Shown here piece by piece: positions 1 through 9,870 of a stretch of DNA of 64,000 bases. Position 1 is the first letter of the stretch; each line of letters starts with the position of its first letter. The DNA lies in NCBI GenBank assembly GCA_963971425.1, contig OZ020517.1, positions 12,898,501-12,962,500 on the forward strand, in the 5' to 3' direction. A model generated the notes under the pieces. The model made no database searches and was not told the DNA's origin. It worked only from the letters and a program-made list of their open reading frames with translations. Source of the stretch: Bryoerythrophyllum caledonicum. Its lineage: Eukaryota > Streptophyta > Bryopsida > Pottiales > Pottiaceae. The position numbers and the translations under genes were made by a program.

Positions 1-1098
1 TTCCCAGTACATGTCGTTATAGTCGCCATTACGGATCAGATGAGGACATGTAGGATTCAAACATCGAAGATGTCCTAAACACTTCACGTACTTGAATGAG
101 AGCTCCGAATTTCGATATGAGATGTTGGTTGTTGCAGTCTCCGTCCAAGCATGCCCATCACTTCGTCGATCCATACCTTCAAGCATTCCTGCTCCTCCTT
201 CCTTGACACAAGGAAGAGGTGGCAACTCAAAAATGACATCCCCATTATATTCAACAGGTAGGTACTTCACCTTCAAATGGGAAAACGACGACAAATCCGC
301 AGATTTCAAAATACTCTTCGAGGATCCTTGATTACCAAGGGCAACAATCAAGTCGTAGATGCTTAATGTGGATGCCTCTGTGGTATCTGCCACAGACGGT
401 TTTGAAGACTTGATCTCAACTGAAGCAGTAACATCAATAGATTCCGACTTTACTGGCATGGAGGTCTGAGATTCTACTGGACAACTGACTCCACGTTGTA
501 TAGATGCCGAGCATGGTGTGTCCTGAGAGAACGACTCTGAAACTATATTCCTTGAAGGCGTCTCAGAAACCTCAAATGAGTCGTCAGCAATAGCGTCAGA
601 GGATTCAGTGATGAGTCCTTTCTGATCACTTGTTCCATCTGCACTGAAATGAAATGTCTGCATCGCTATGTCATCATCATCATCTTCATCATCAGAACTC
701 AACAAGTTGATAGTATTCTCGGGAGACTCTTTAACGGTTGGTAACGCCCGCTTGAGATAATCACGACCTCGTCGCTCAAACGTAGCTATAGACCGAGGAG
801 TGAGAGTAGAAGATTGAGACATATCAAGAGTGGGAAACCCTCCATTGATAGTATAGCTACCTGCACGAAGCGTGTAAACTGTCCTGCCATCTATAAGGTC
901 TGGTTTCTGATAGATAGTCCTGAGAACCACTCCATCAGCTCCCAACTCCTCCTTCTCCACTATTAAAGAGGTCTCATGTAACTGAAACTTAAGACACAAC
1001 AACCTCTCATCAACACTAACAAAGCCTGTGTCATCAACAAGAAGAATGAAAGGAATCGAAGAAGTCAAGAGCCTGAACGATACTACTTGGCTAGCCAT
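1..1098 (-). CDS. Partial gene of unknown function with acidic linker and Cys/His cluster (accessory element)
   Basis: The reading frame stays open for 366 codons from an ATG at 1098 down to the window edge, so the 3' end is missing. The product has a compact hydrophobic N-terminal part (residues about 1-115), a run of acidic residues at about 136-143, a long Ser/Thr-rich and probably disordered linker (about 145-260), and a second ordered part that reaches a cluster C-x5-C-x4-C-x-H near residues 340-351, plausibly zinc-binding. I do not recognise the family. The pattern of a ligand-binding knuckle followed by Arg-Asn-Gly and aromatic residues reminds me of lineage-specific transposon-associated plant proteins, but that is only an impression. 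It is transcribed away from the palindrome copies at 1279-1530, which lie just upstream of its ATG and could be control sites. Confidence 0.6.
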   Translation of the reverse strand, partial: MASQVVSFRLLTSSIPFILLVDDTGFVSVDERLLCLKFQLHETSLIVEKEELGADGVVLRTIYQKPDLIDGRTVYTLRAGSYTINGGFPTLDMSQSSTLTPRSIATFERRGRDYLKRALPTVKESPENTINLLSSDDEDDDDDIAMQTFHFSADGTSDQKGLITESSDAIADDSFEVSETPSRNIVSESFSQDTPCSASIQRGVSCPVESQTSMPVKSESIDVTASVEIKSSKPSVADTTEASTLSIYDLIVALGNQGSSKSILKSADLSSFSHLKVKYLPVEYNGDVIFELPPLPCVKEGGAGMLEGMDRRSDGHAWTETATTNISYRNSELSFKYVKCLGHLRCLNPTCPHLIRNGDYNDMYWE

Positions 1099-1278
1099 GG
1101 TTGTATCAGAAAGAGTGGTATAATCAACTAGAACTGATGTCTTATATACTTAGTACGACATATGATGTAGAGATTGGGATCCATCTTAAAACTGATGGAA
1201 GACTCGTTGTTGGGATCTAGCAAAATATAACAGAATAATAGTTACCTTTATTTGAGCAAAAATAGAGTCATCAGCCTT

Positions 1279-1530
1279 GTTCGGCACAGAACGGCTGACA
1301 TATATTTTAGCCGAAAATTTCTGTTGCGAAAATAGAGCCATTAGCGTCGTTCGGCACAGAATGGCTGACATACACAGCTAATGTGGCCCTTCAGATTCGC
1401 TTAAGGCACTGATGATGCAAACCTGAAGGGCAACACGAGTGCCTTAACGAAATTGGGCCTTTAAGGTTCTAAAATTCTTGAAACACGCAAACCGTTTAGG
1501 TCACTTGATTTATAGCGTTCTGTACAGAAC
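1279..1530. repeat. Palindrome cluster 1 (GTTC-N6-GAAC family), upstream of the minus-strand gene
   Basis: There are three copies. GTTCGGCACAGAAC lies at 1279-1292 and GTTCGGCACAGAAT at 1349-1362, each followed by GGCTGACATA. They sit in a direct repeat of about 70 bp. A perfect 16-bp palindrome, CGTTCTGTACAGAACG, lies at 1516-1531. The first two are in the reverse orientation relative to the copies downstream of 3.5 kb. Confidence 0.85.
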
Positions 1531-1531
1531 G

Positions 1532-2244
1532 ACCATCAGCTATGAACATATATCACTAAACAGTTACATTACGACAATTAAATGCTTGGACCATGGAACA
1601 GTAAATAAAATATATCATATAATGTATAATAATTACAAGTCTGGATTATTATTAATTAAAATAATGTAATAATTATCTCTAAATTATAATCGGAATGATA
1701 AGGGCAACATGCTCAGGAAATGTCTTAATGTAACTTATACAAGTCATGATTAAGGTAAAAGTTTATTATATAACTAATAACAATTTATATGATATACGAG
1801 GGCGTAGGTCAATTATATATTTTACATAGCAGACTGTATAATTGGATAGTAATGGCCAAAAGTGCATTACAGTATATAGTGCGCCAGCAAGAATTGGGAC
1901 AAAGCATAATTGTAAGAGTCAGAGGCGAATACTTTTCTGACGGCTACGTATTCCTAAATTATGCAAAAAGATACCTAAAAATTACTGAAGCCGCCTAAGC
2001 GTTTGAGATCCAATGTGAGGATATTACAATAGCCAATTTGCAAATCACTTTTCAGCGGATACATAGAATCGAATATGTGACCTACTTTAATTCGAATGGT
2101 TACAGCTAACAATTATTTAATACGGCAATTAAGCCATTTTGAAGAATCGGACGGTCCTAAGACGCTTCCCCATCATTATAAGTTTGGTCAAGTCACGGTA
2201 TCTCACAATCATTTCAAGTAGATCTTATGATGTGTTCCTGAGTT
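1532..2244. other. Intergenic, AT-rich, no gene supported
   Basis: I see no supported gene here. Short open frames (for example 1789-1998) lack splice context or recognisable residues. The stretch probably holds the promoter of the small gene that starts at 2245. Confidence 0.5.
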
Positions 2245-2861
2245 ATGGTCGAGACGAGAGCTGTTAGAAGAGCAAAGGCACTACTAGAGTCTGTGGGGAG
2301 ATCTTTGAGTGAGGAGAGGACACCTCCAAAGGCGGATGAATCAGGAAGTGACTATTACTCAAGGACATACTCCAGACGAAGATTAGCTACATCTGAGCGA
2401 CAACTTCAAGAGGTATCGTTTTTCCACACGCAATATTACAAACTTCTACATTTGCATCTAGAGATTTGTTAGTTTCATATGAATATAGAGATGACAATTA
2501 CATCCATTTGTGCTTTTTCCAGAGTCCGATGAAGCCAGAGAAAGCATTCAGTTTAAACATATTAGTGGAGATGTCAACTGAGGCACTTGTACTAGTTGCG
2601 GTTATGGCAGTCATTGTTACATATTATATAGTTCGGACTAGAGATGTTCCGAGAGAGAGACAGAATATGGGACTTCATATAAGAGCGCCAGTCCCATCAG
2701 ACGTCTCATCGGACAAATCCGCTGGCACCTTGAACGATGAGGATCACTTCAGTGAAGCCGATGAGGTTTGGACCCATGAAAAATCATATCACATGTATTG
2801 TGAATTTTATGAGGGGCTTGACGATGAAGCGCTCCACAATGTAGAGAACATGATGGAGTAG
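2245..2861 (+). CDS. Small two-exon gene, predicted single-pass membrane protein, unknown function
   Basis: Exon 1 is 2245-2412 and exon 2 is 2523-2861, joined in phase 0. The GT donor is at 2413 and the intron ends in a pyrimidine-rich TTTTTCCAG at 2522. The product is about 168 residues. The N-terminal third is basic and Arg/Ser-rich. One strongly hydrophobic stretch follows (around ALVLVAVMAVIVTYYIV), then an acidic tail rich in Asp, Glu and His. This suggests a single membrane span with a charged tail, or a hydrophobic helix in a small nuclear protein. I do not recognise a family. It lies between two palindrome clusters and points the same way as the ParB-like gene, so it may belong to the same element. 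It could also be a chance join of two open frames, but the clean splice sites argue for a real gene. Confidence 0.5.
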
Positions 2862-3571
2862 AATTACATAGGATAAGTATCGTTACACTAATAGGCTAAG
2901 CTCTCAAGTTTGATACCCTGATCCTACATAATAAGATCGGTGATACATTAACTACTGTTGGCCTAGTCTAGTGAGCAAATAGAATTGCGACATTGATGTT
3001 GCCATAAATGAATGTAATTTGAACAAAAGTAATCCATATTATATTGCCCTTTATCGTTAATGTGATCTGGTGGATGAAAGCAGCCATAGGGATGCATATC
3101 GTCAAGGTACCTTGGTTTGCAGAAGGTCGTGGTTATGCATCCGCCCATGCCATCAGTGAGCGTAAGTCTCTTGGGTGTGCGCTGTTTGTAATCGTTGGGT
3201 GGGTGATTGCTCATTTCAAAATGATGACTTTAGAGAACTCTTGTGATCTTTGATGCTTGCAATTCGATTTGTAAGTCTGGTCTATGTATTTTTGTTTCAC
3301 TTCGCATTGTTGGGTTTGTAATGAAACCTAGATTCAGAGTTGTCATTTAGGTTCAGATTTAGGGGCGCACTTTGTTCCATGTCCACATTGTTGTAAGCAG
3401 ATCAAGGTTGGATTCTTGACTTCATCGTTTGTGTAGATCTGTTGTTCAAGAATAGTTCTGTTTAGGTGATGTGGTTTTGGGACAATGAGGTTGATAAGGT
3501 TTAGGTTATGGCCAATCCTTTTGGGATCTTAATCCAACACAATGGATGTGTTGTTGACTTTCATAGTTGGT
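2862..3571. other. Intergenic, no gene supported
   Basis: Opposing short frames overlap at 2963-3253 and neither shows domain-like composition or splice sites. I see nothing else in the stretch before the palindrome array begins at 3572. Confidence 0.5.
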
Positions 3572-4299
3572 GTTCTGTACCGAATAGGAGGATACACGCT
3601 AGCTTATGAGTTCAGAAAGTTATATCGATTTGAGATTGAATGATAGTTCTGTGCCGAACAGGGGTATCCTTGGTAGCGCATGACCAAAATGAAGTTCGTT
3701 TTTATTTGAGAGTAGACTATGTTCTGTGCCGATCAGGGGATTCCTTGCTAGAATATAAGTTTACAAAATTTATACGTTTTGATATTATATGATGTAATGT
3801 GCCAAACAGAGGTACTCTGGGTTAACAATATCCAAGGTCAAGAGTGATATACAATACTTGAGGTTGATCTTCAGTGCTGAACAGCGGTACTTTTGGTAGA
3901 TAATGAACAAACCTAAGATTGATTTATTTTACTAGAAGTTGGAGTTCTGTGTCGAACAGGGCACTCTATTGGTTTGATAAAGTGAGATGCATGTTTTTCA
4001 ACTTCGATTTGCATGGCTGTTCTGTGCCGAACAGGGAAATCCGAGCTAGATAAAGGCCATTTTGTACCCTTGCCGAACAGGGGTCCAAAGCCAGAATTTC
4101 GATTCAAAATGTTTAGTTCATTTAAAACGTGACTTGTTCGGCAACGATTAGAGATTTTCTGGGTAGAATATGTCGAAGATCAAGATTGTAATACTTTAGT
4201 GACTAATGGTGTTCTGTGCAGAACAGGGGTAACCTAGGCAGATTTTGTGGATTAACTGTTAGTATTATATGATATGTAATTGCTGTTCTGTGCCAAACA
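3572..4299. repeat. Phased palindrome array: about 10 units of about 75 bp built on GTTCTGTGCCGAAC
   Basis: Copies start at 3572, 3646, 3721, 3794, 3869, 3944 and 4019, with spacings of 74, 75, 73, 75, 75 and 75 bp. After one off-phase weak copy (4065), an inverted weak copy (4136) and further copies at 4211 and 4285 keep the same 75/74-bp step. The consensus is GTTCTGTGCCGAACAGGGG, often followed by TAYCC. The sequence between cores is strongly diverged but still shows traces of unit-level homology (for example CCTTGGTAG or CCTTGCTAG after the core, TTGAGATT before it). This is therefore an old tandem repeat in which the palindrome has been kept best. No gene is visible inside. Confidence 0.9.
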
Positions 4300-4442
4300 G
4301 GGGTCCATAGGACAAATTATTCAGCATTTCTAGGAACCTCATGATATTAACTTAGTTAGATGATAAGCACGTGCATACACATATGTTTTTGCTTTGGTGC
4401 TCTACTGCCTTAGATTTTAAAGAATGTTTGAATAGAATTGTC

Positions 4443-4611
4443 GTTCTGCACCGAACATGGTATCTTGTATTGATTTAATCGGAAATTTCATTTAGATTCT
4501 TAAGAATTAAGCAATTTTTCTCATAAATTTGGAGAATATTATGGATTTTACTATACTTAGGGGAATTGTGAGTAGTCATTAGCTTCTTACACACCATGTT
4601 CTGTGCCGAAC
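4443..4611. repeat. Two further palindrome copies just upstream of the ParB-like gene
   Basis: GTTCTGCACCGAAC is at 4443-4456 and GTTCTGTGCCGAAC at 4598-4611. They are 155 bp apart, roughly two of the 75-bp steps seen in the array before them. The second lies about 70 bp upstream of the ATG at 4683, within the likely promoter or 5' leader. Confidence 0.85.
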
Positions 4612-4682
4612 GACTCACGGACCTAGAATTTTAATTACAGATAGGAAGTCCAAATCAGCTCGCAGAGGGACAGGCAAGCAAA

Positions 4683-7600
4683 ATGGCTGAGGAATTTCAC
4701 CGAAGTGATGATCTCATCCCAGGAGAAATCGGTATGTCAATCAACTTGAATCGCTCCAGTAGTCTACACCCAAGGCATTGTTCTGAATGTAAGATGATGC
4801 GTTCTGTGACGAACGCATGCATGTTGTCAATTGTGAATTTATTTCCCACCTCATTGTGTATTGATTTTTGTTTTCAGATGTAGCAGACATGTTATTCGGT
4901 GGTGACAAAGATGCTAAGGCTGTGCAGCAAACACAAGGGATCATTGGTAATTATATTTGAATCTCGATTTAAATGTATGCTTACATTCTTCTATGTCTTA
5001 TCTCCAGGATACTCACTTTCAGTTGTTGGTGCAGATCCCATAGGTCATGACGGGGTGAGTGAAGCCAACCACAATGATGGTGACGACAGTCCGAGAGTTG
5101 ATGATCATGGTAATGTAACAATTATAATAAAGCAATGTACATTATGACTTACATGCAACTGCGATGCACATTACTTGACTTCAACTGTGGCTACTTTATT
5201 GAAAGCTCCTCTACCGTAGTCTGTGGCAAACGAGTAATATCTCATTAATTTATGCTATCTAATCTTCGTGTTCTGGTATGATAGATGATGACAGCAGTAT
5301 CTCTGGAATGGAAGGCGATGGTGGCCCTGATGGGGATGGCGACAACCATGACATGATAAACAACGAACTTGAGGAGGACGATGCACCCGACAGAGTTGAA
5401 GTCCACAACCACAACGAGGACGATGGCGACGGTGGAATTCTTGAAGGAGAACTGGAGATGTCTGGACCAGCACTGGATTCGGCGCAAGAGTATGAGCTCA
5501 TTGTCGCTCATCGAAAGACCAGGGTGAACTCTATCCAAATCTTGAAGCGCCTGGAGATGTTCGAAGGAGGTAAATCTCACATAGACATACCTCTCTGCAG
5601 AATGAGGAAGTTGCAGGTGGTACGCCCAGCGCTCGAGAATGATATCACCAAGATGCAGGCAGAGTTTGTCCATGGCTACCGCGATGGAGCTGCTGCTTTT
5701 TATGTTTCAACAACAAACTTTGAAGGACAATTGAAGATGGTTACCGCAGAGGATCGAGGAAAATGGAGTCCTCTTTGGCGGAAAAGAGACTTGGAGTTTG
5801 AGGAGTTCTTGAAACGTGACAGGGAGCTTTCATCGCTATCAGACAAATATTTTTACGTGTGGGATGGTAACCACCGTCTGGTAGCGTGGTATGATTTTAT
5901 AAAGAAATCGTACAGAAATGATTATGATTGGCACTTCAGGGTGAGATCAATTGTGCTCCGTACAGCGGACGACGTGACGGATGTACTAACTGCTATGCAC
6001 GACATCAACAAATCGAATGAAAACTCGCATGTGAAGCAGAACCAAGTCCATACTCTTCACCGAATTCAAAAACTCGGATCTTTGCCTATTGAGCAATTTC
6101 CGGATTCACTTGCTCCGGATGAGATGAGTGCGGCTATCAAGGCACAGGAGTTACCTTTGGAGAAAAGGCCGTGGTATCCGATTCCCAGAGCAAGGTTCCT
6201 CGACTTAATTCATAGTGTAAGCAGTATCCAATGCATTCTACAATGTACACTTCTAAAATCTTTATTTCATTTCTTGTATATTAACTATGTCTCATATTTG
6301 TCTTGCAGCAAGAGATCACCGAGGCTGGTGATGAAGGTCAAAGGAGATATGAAGAAGACACACCGCGACGTAGGCGTACAGCCGATGGTTTGCTTCAAGC
6401 AATAAATGGCGCAATGGAAGCAAAGCGAAAGAGCTTATCTGCTGCGTTTACCAAGTTCCTGTCTATTTCGAATCCTGCAAATGGAAAATCATTCCTCACC
6501 GAGGTATTGTTCTATCATTTCAGTCCATGATATTATGTTCTTAATGTACTCTGAGATCGCCATATAGATTTTATACTTAAGTAATCATGCTGTGGGCATT
6601 CATTTTCTCTTCGTAGTATCTTAGAACTCGATCTGCTTGAAAGAGGTTATCTTATCCACGACTGGGTTCCACACGCCGTTCATGGCACTAATGGTATTCT
6701 GTGCCGAACACCACTTTCTGCATGGTAACGAGGACATAGCAGGATATCGAACTAGGGGTGTTCTGTCCCGAACACCCCTCTGAGCACAACAACTAGCAAG
6801 TCATTTGTTTGTGCACCTGGTGCCAATATAAGTATAATTTCATATGATGGTTGCATAGTTCGGCCCTTGGTTGGCCTTGCATTGTCTGTTTTTTTAATTC
6901 TAAAACCTCGGGTTCAATCAGGGTGCTAAAAATTTGGTGCGAGAGCTTCAGGCTTGCGAGTGCTGTTCTTGCTCATCGGTGTTGGTAGAGAGTGTAGTTT
7001 TATCGGACGGATGTGAACTTGTAGTGATGGTCATGCCTTGGGAGTAGATTGTTGTGGTGACCTATGTTGAAATTGATGTACGTCTCACGTATACATCTTT
7101 AATGACTATTCTCCCTAACAGTATTTATGATACTATTTGTCAGATTGCCAAGCACTGGTCTGCGAATTTGACACCAGAGATGACCACAGAGAAATTACAG
7201 AATCTTGCTTCTTCTTGTATACCCTCGACGGAAAAGGAGCAAATTCTGAGAATCTGGAACTCCTCCAAAGAGAACAGGAAGCTCAAGAAGTTTCCCCTCG
7301 CCCCGTTCAATGACAACACCTTCAACACGTACCTCCACAAGTATGTGTTCTGGCATCAACTGAAGGAGAACTCTATGGAGTTCTACAGGGCAATTGCTAG
7401 TGATTATGCACTCACGGATATTAAACCAAGTATAAAGTTCGAGGCCTATGTTGTCTCGAATCGAGTGAGGCAATGGGATTATGCATTCAATCGAGCTATT
7501 CTCAACAAGGAGATCCAAAAGTCCGCGGAATTGGGGAGCCCAAAGCAGCCCCATGGTGAACCTGCCATGGACCGCCTCATCTACCGGTGAGTTCCTGTCC

Positions 7601-9544
7601 ATTTCAAATATCTATGCTGAAAATTCATAGCAAGCGAGTTTGATTTCTTACTATAATATTCAGCTCATGCAACTTACTGTTGTCTTCTTGCTTGCAGATA
7701 TTGGACCAATATTTTACAAGCGGAAGGACTTGTGCCTGAGGCACATCCTTGCTTTGCGTCGTGGCTTAATCTCAACAATGAGGAATCTATGTTTACGGTT
7801 GAGCAAGCGAGTGATTGGAGTGAGGAGCACTTACTGGCTTGCCACTGGTACGTGGAAATTGATCCACTAGATACTCCTCCACATGAAATTGAGAACAGGC
7901 GGTCGGTGGAGCCATCCTTCCAGCGCCAATCTGGTCCTCCTCAAGATAATGTGGAGCAAAGGGCTCATGTCGATGTCACGCTCGGAAAGACCGCAAAGCC
8001 CAAGTCCAGAGGTGGTCCAAGAGGGCCTTCAAATGCTGTTGCGACTTCAAGAGATCATCCCGCTAAGGGCAACAAACGAACAGCCGGTGCAGAAGATGAA
8101 CAGGCAGCCTCGTCAAAGAGAGGCAAGAAAGATGGGGGAATCGCTGATCGGACTGTCCATATTGACGGAGCTCAGTCTGAAGCAAGGTCTTCCAAATCCC
8201 ATTGACATGTCACTAGAAGTATAGGGGGTGGCTACTTGTCCACTTTGCGGACCTCTCTGTTTCAACGTGCTCAAGAAGGAGTGAAATACCACGAACTTGT
8301 CATTAACAGCTCTGTCGGTGATTTCTTGGAGAGCGAGGCAACGACGTTCGAAGAATTTGCTGCCTTGGTACACTCCTAACAATACCCCTATTTCTTTTTA
8401 AATGAGTGAATCCATGTCAATTCCATTACTAATGAGTTAATATTCTTGTAACAATGACAGGCAAGAGGAAGCGTGGAGACCTTTCTTCGCGGCAAGGCAG
8501 GCACGTTCCCAGTAGCGGACCTTGTTATCATTGACCAGCCTTTTGAAACGGTTGTTCCTGGTTTTGGAGATCGCATACCGCCGTGGAACTCTTTGGATGG
8601 TTCCTTTAAAAACTGGTACTCATCACGGTTCGAGTTTACCTACGATTATCTCCACGATGATGGTGCTATTCTGATATTGATGCCCATGGGATTGAGCCAC
8701 GAGATTCTGCACTGGATTCTGAAATACAAACTGAAAACTAAGTGTGAATGGCAAGTTCACCAGTCCGAGCCCCTAACGCACCCAGCCTATGAGGGTATGA
8801 TGGTAAGTTAATCACTTCACCCATGTGTTGCAATTATCTAGAATCCTTGTCGAGGGAAACTGCTATGACTGGAAGATGCCTGTTCGTTTTCAAACAAGTT
8901 CTGGTTATAATTTTTTTAACTAACAGCTTCGCACCCGAACATGGTCAATGGATGGACATTCTAGGATTTATTTATATCATAGGATTTTTCACTTTGTTAT
9001 TGCAAGGTATATATTGACTATCCTTCATACTTATTTGACAGTTATCACATAGGCTCAAAATTAAGACTAACTATCAAAATGATGCCTTGTTCAGACATTC
9101 AATTTCTCAGCGGTGCTGTTAGTAAAAACCGGACGGCTCAAGGACAAGCAGTGGGACAGGTTGCCAATACCGTTGAAGTTGAACGCTGATCCATTGTTGG
9201 CCAATACTCCAGAGGACCCTATGAAGTACCTTACTCTCACTAACTATGTAGGAAAACCATCCACTGACAAACGCGGAAACCCTTGGCGTGGACCACATGA
9301 GAAGTCGGATATTTTCTTCCAAATCCTAATTGACATGTGTTCAAAGCCAGGAGACATAGTTGTCGATTTGAATGCCTCTATAGGGGCATCTCTTTTGGCG
9401 TGCCGAGCTTCCGGGCGCCACTTCTTTGGCATCGAAGAAGACAATGACATATTCAACGCTATCTTGAAGCCGCTGACCAAGCTAGGGGAGGCTAAGAAAT
9501 CATTGAAAAACCGTCGTGGTATGGATGGTAACCTCAGCCCTTGA
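4683..9544 (+). CDS. ParB/sulfiredoxin-like domain fused to a degenerate beta-class DNA amino-methyltransferase domain
   Basis: My splice model has ten exons: 4683-4731, 4878-4946, 5008-5109, 5285-6216, 6309-6503, 7144-7586, 7698-8367, 8461-8802 and 9095-9544, plus a possible unseen junction near 8205. All have GT-AG borders and matching phases, about 1,080 codons in total. An acidic N-terminal region precedes a ParB/Srx-like domain at about 190-310, with the signature DGNHRLVA at about 267-274 (ParB-type GxxRxxA box). A Lys/Arg/Ser-rich linker lies before 8205. The C-terminal third has the beta-class motif order: DQPF near 845 in place of DPPY (motif IV), then a PGDIVVDLNASIG stretch near 1019 in place of the FxGxG SAM loop, followed by FFGIEED. 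Both catalytic motifs are altered, so methylation is doubtful; DNA binding is more likely. One in-frame TGA at 8203-8205 either breaks the gene or marks an intron I could not place. Palindrome copies occur upstream and in its introns. Confidence 0.72.
4801..4814. repeat. Intronic palindrome copy (intron 1 of the ParB-like gene)
   Basis: GTTCTGTGACGAAC lies inside intron 1. With its flanks it forms GCGTTC-TGTGAC-GAACGC, so the arms extend to six bases on each side. Confidence 0.85.
6696..6779. repeat. Two intronic palindrome copies, one with 10-bp arms (intron 5 of the ParB-like gene)
   Basis: ATTCTGTGCCGAAC is at 6696-6709. At 6754-6779 the core sits in an extended inverted repeat with arms AGGGGTGTTC and GAACACCCCT around a 6-base centre. 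The AGGGG that follows the core in most array copies is here mirrored on both sides. The host intron (6504-7143) is the longest in the gene. A weaker copy, TTC-GCACCC-GAAC, lies at 8926-8940 in the last intron. Confidence 0.85.
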
Positions 9545-9870
9545 ACTACAGTGTGGCATATATCGTATTTTATTGGATTCATTGCCTTGCGACGTTCACA
9601 TGTTATGCTTATCTTCTTGACTGTATCATGCTTAGAACTCGCGATATTGTAGCACGCAGTACATTTTTTGTACGAGGACAATGCAATGATAATTTATCAA
9701 TCATCATTTTGAGCCTATTGAATTCTTCCTCCAGTCTGGTCTCCAAGTCTACATGAGCATCCCACGAGTACCATACCGAACAAGGGAGTTTGCTTCGTAC
9801 CTTTGCAGAACCTCCACTCCTATATTGTTTTTACTTAACTGTATCTGCACCCTTCGATTCATGATTTCTA
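9545..9870. other. 3' flank of the ParB-like gene
   Basis: I see no gene here. One half-site of the palindrome family (CCGAACAAGGG) lies at about 9776. Composition then shifts sharply to the AT-rich block. Confidence 0.4.

Noticed and set aside
2963-3253. Two overlapping opposite-strand frames
   Set aside because: They mirror each other, are short and have no supporting signals.
3572-4299. CRISPR-like repeat-spacer array
   Set aside because: The host is a eukaryote, no cas-like gene is present, repeats are degenerate, and the spacers are themselves distantly related to each other.
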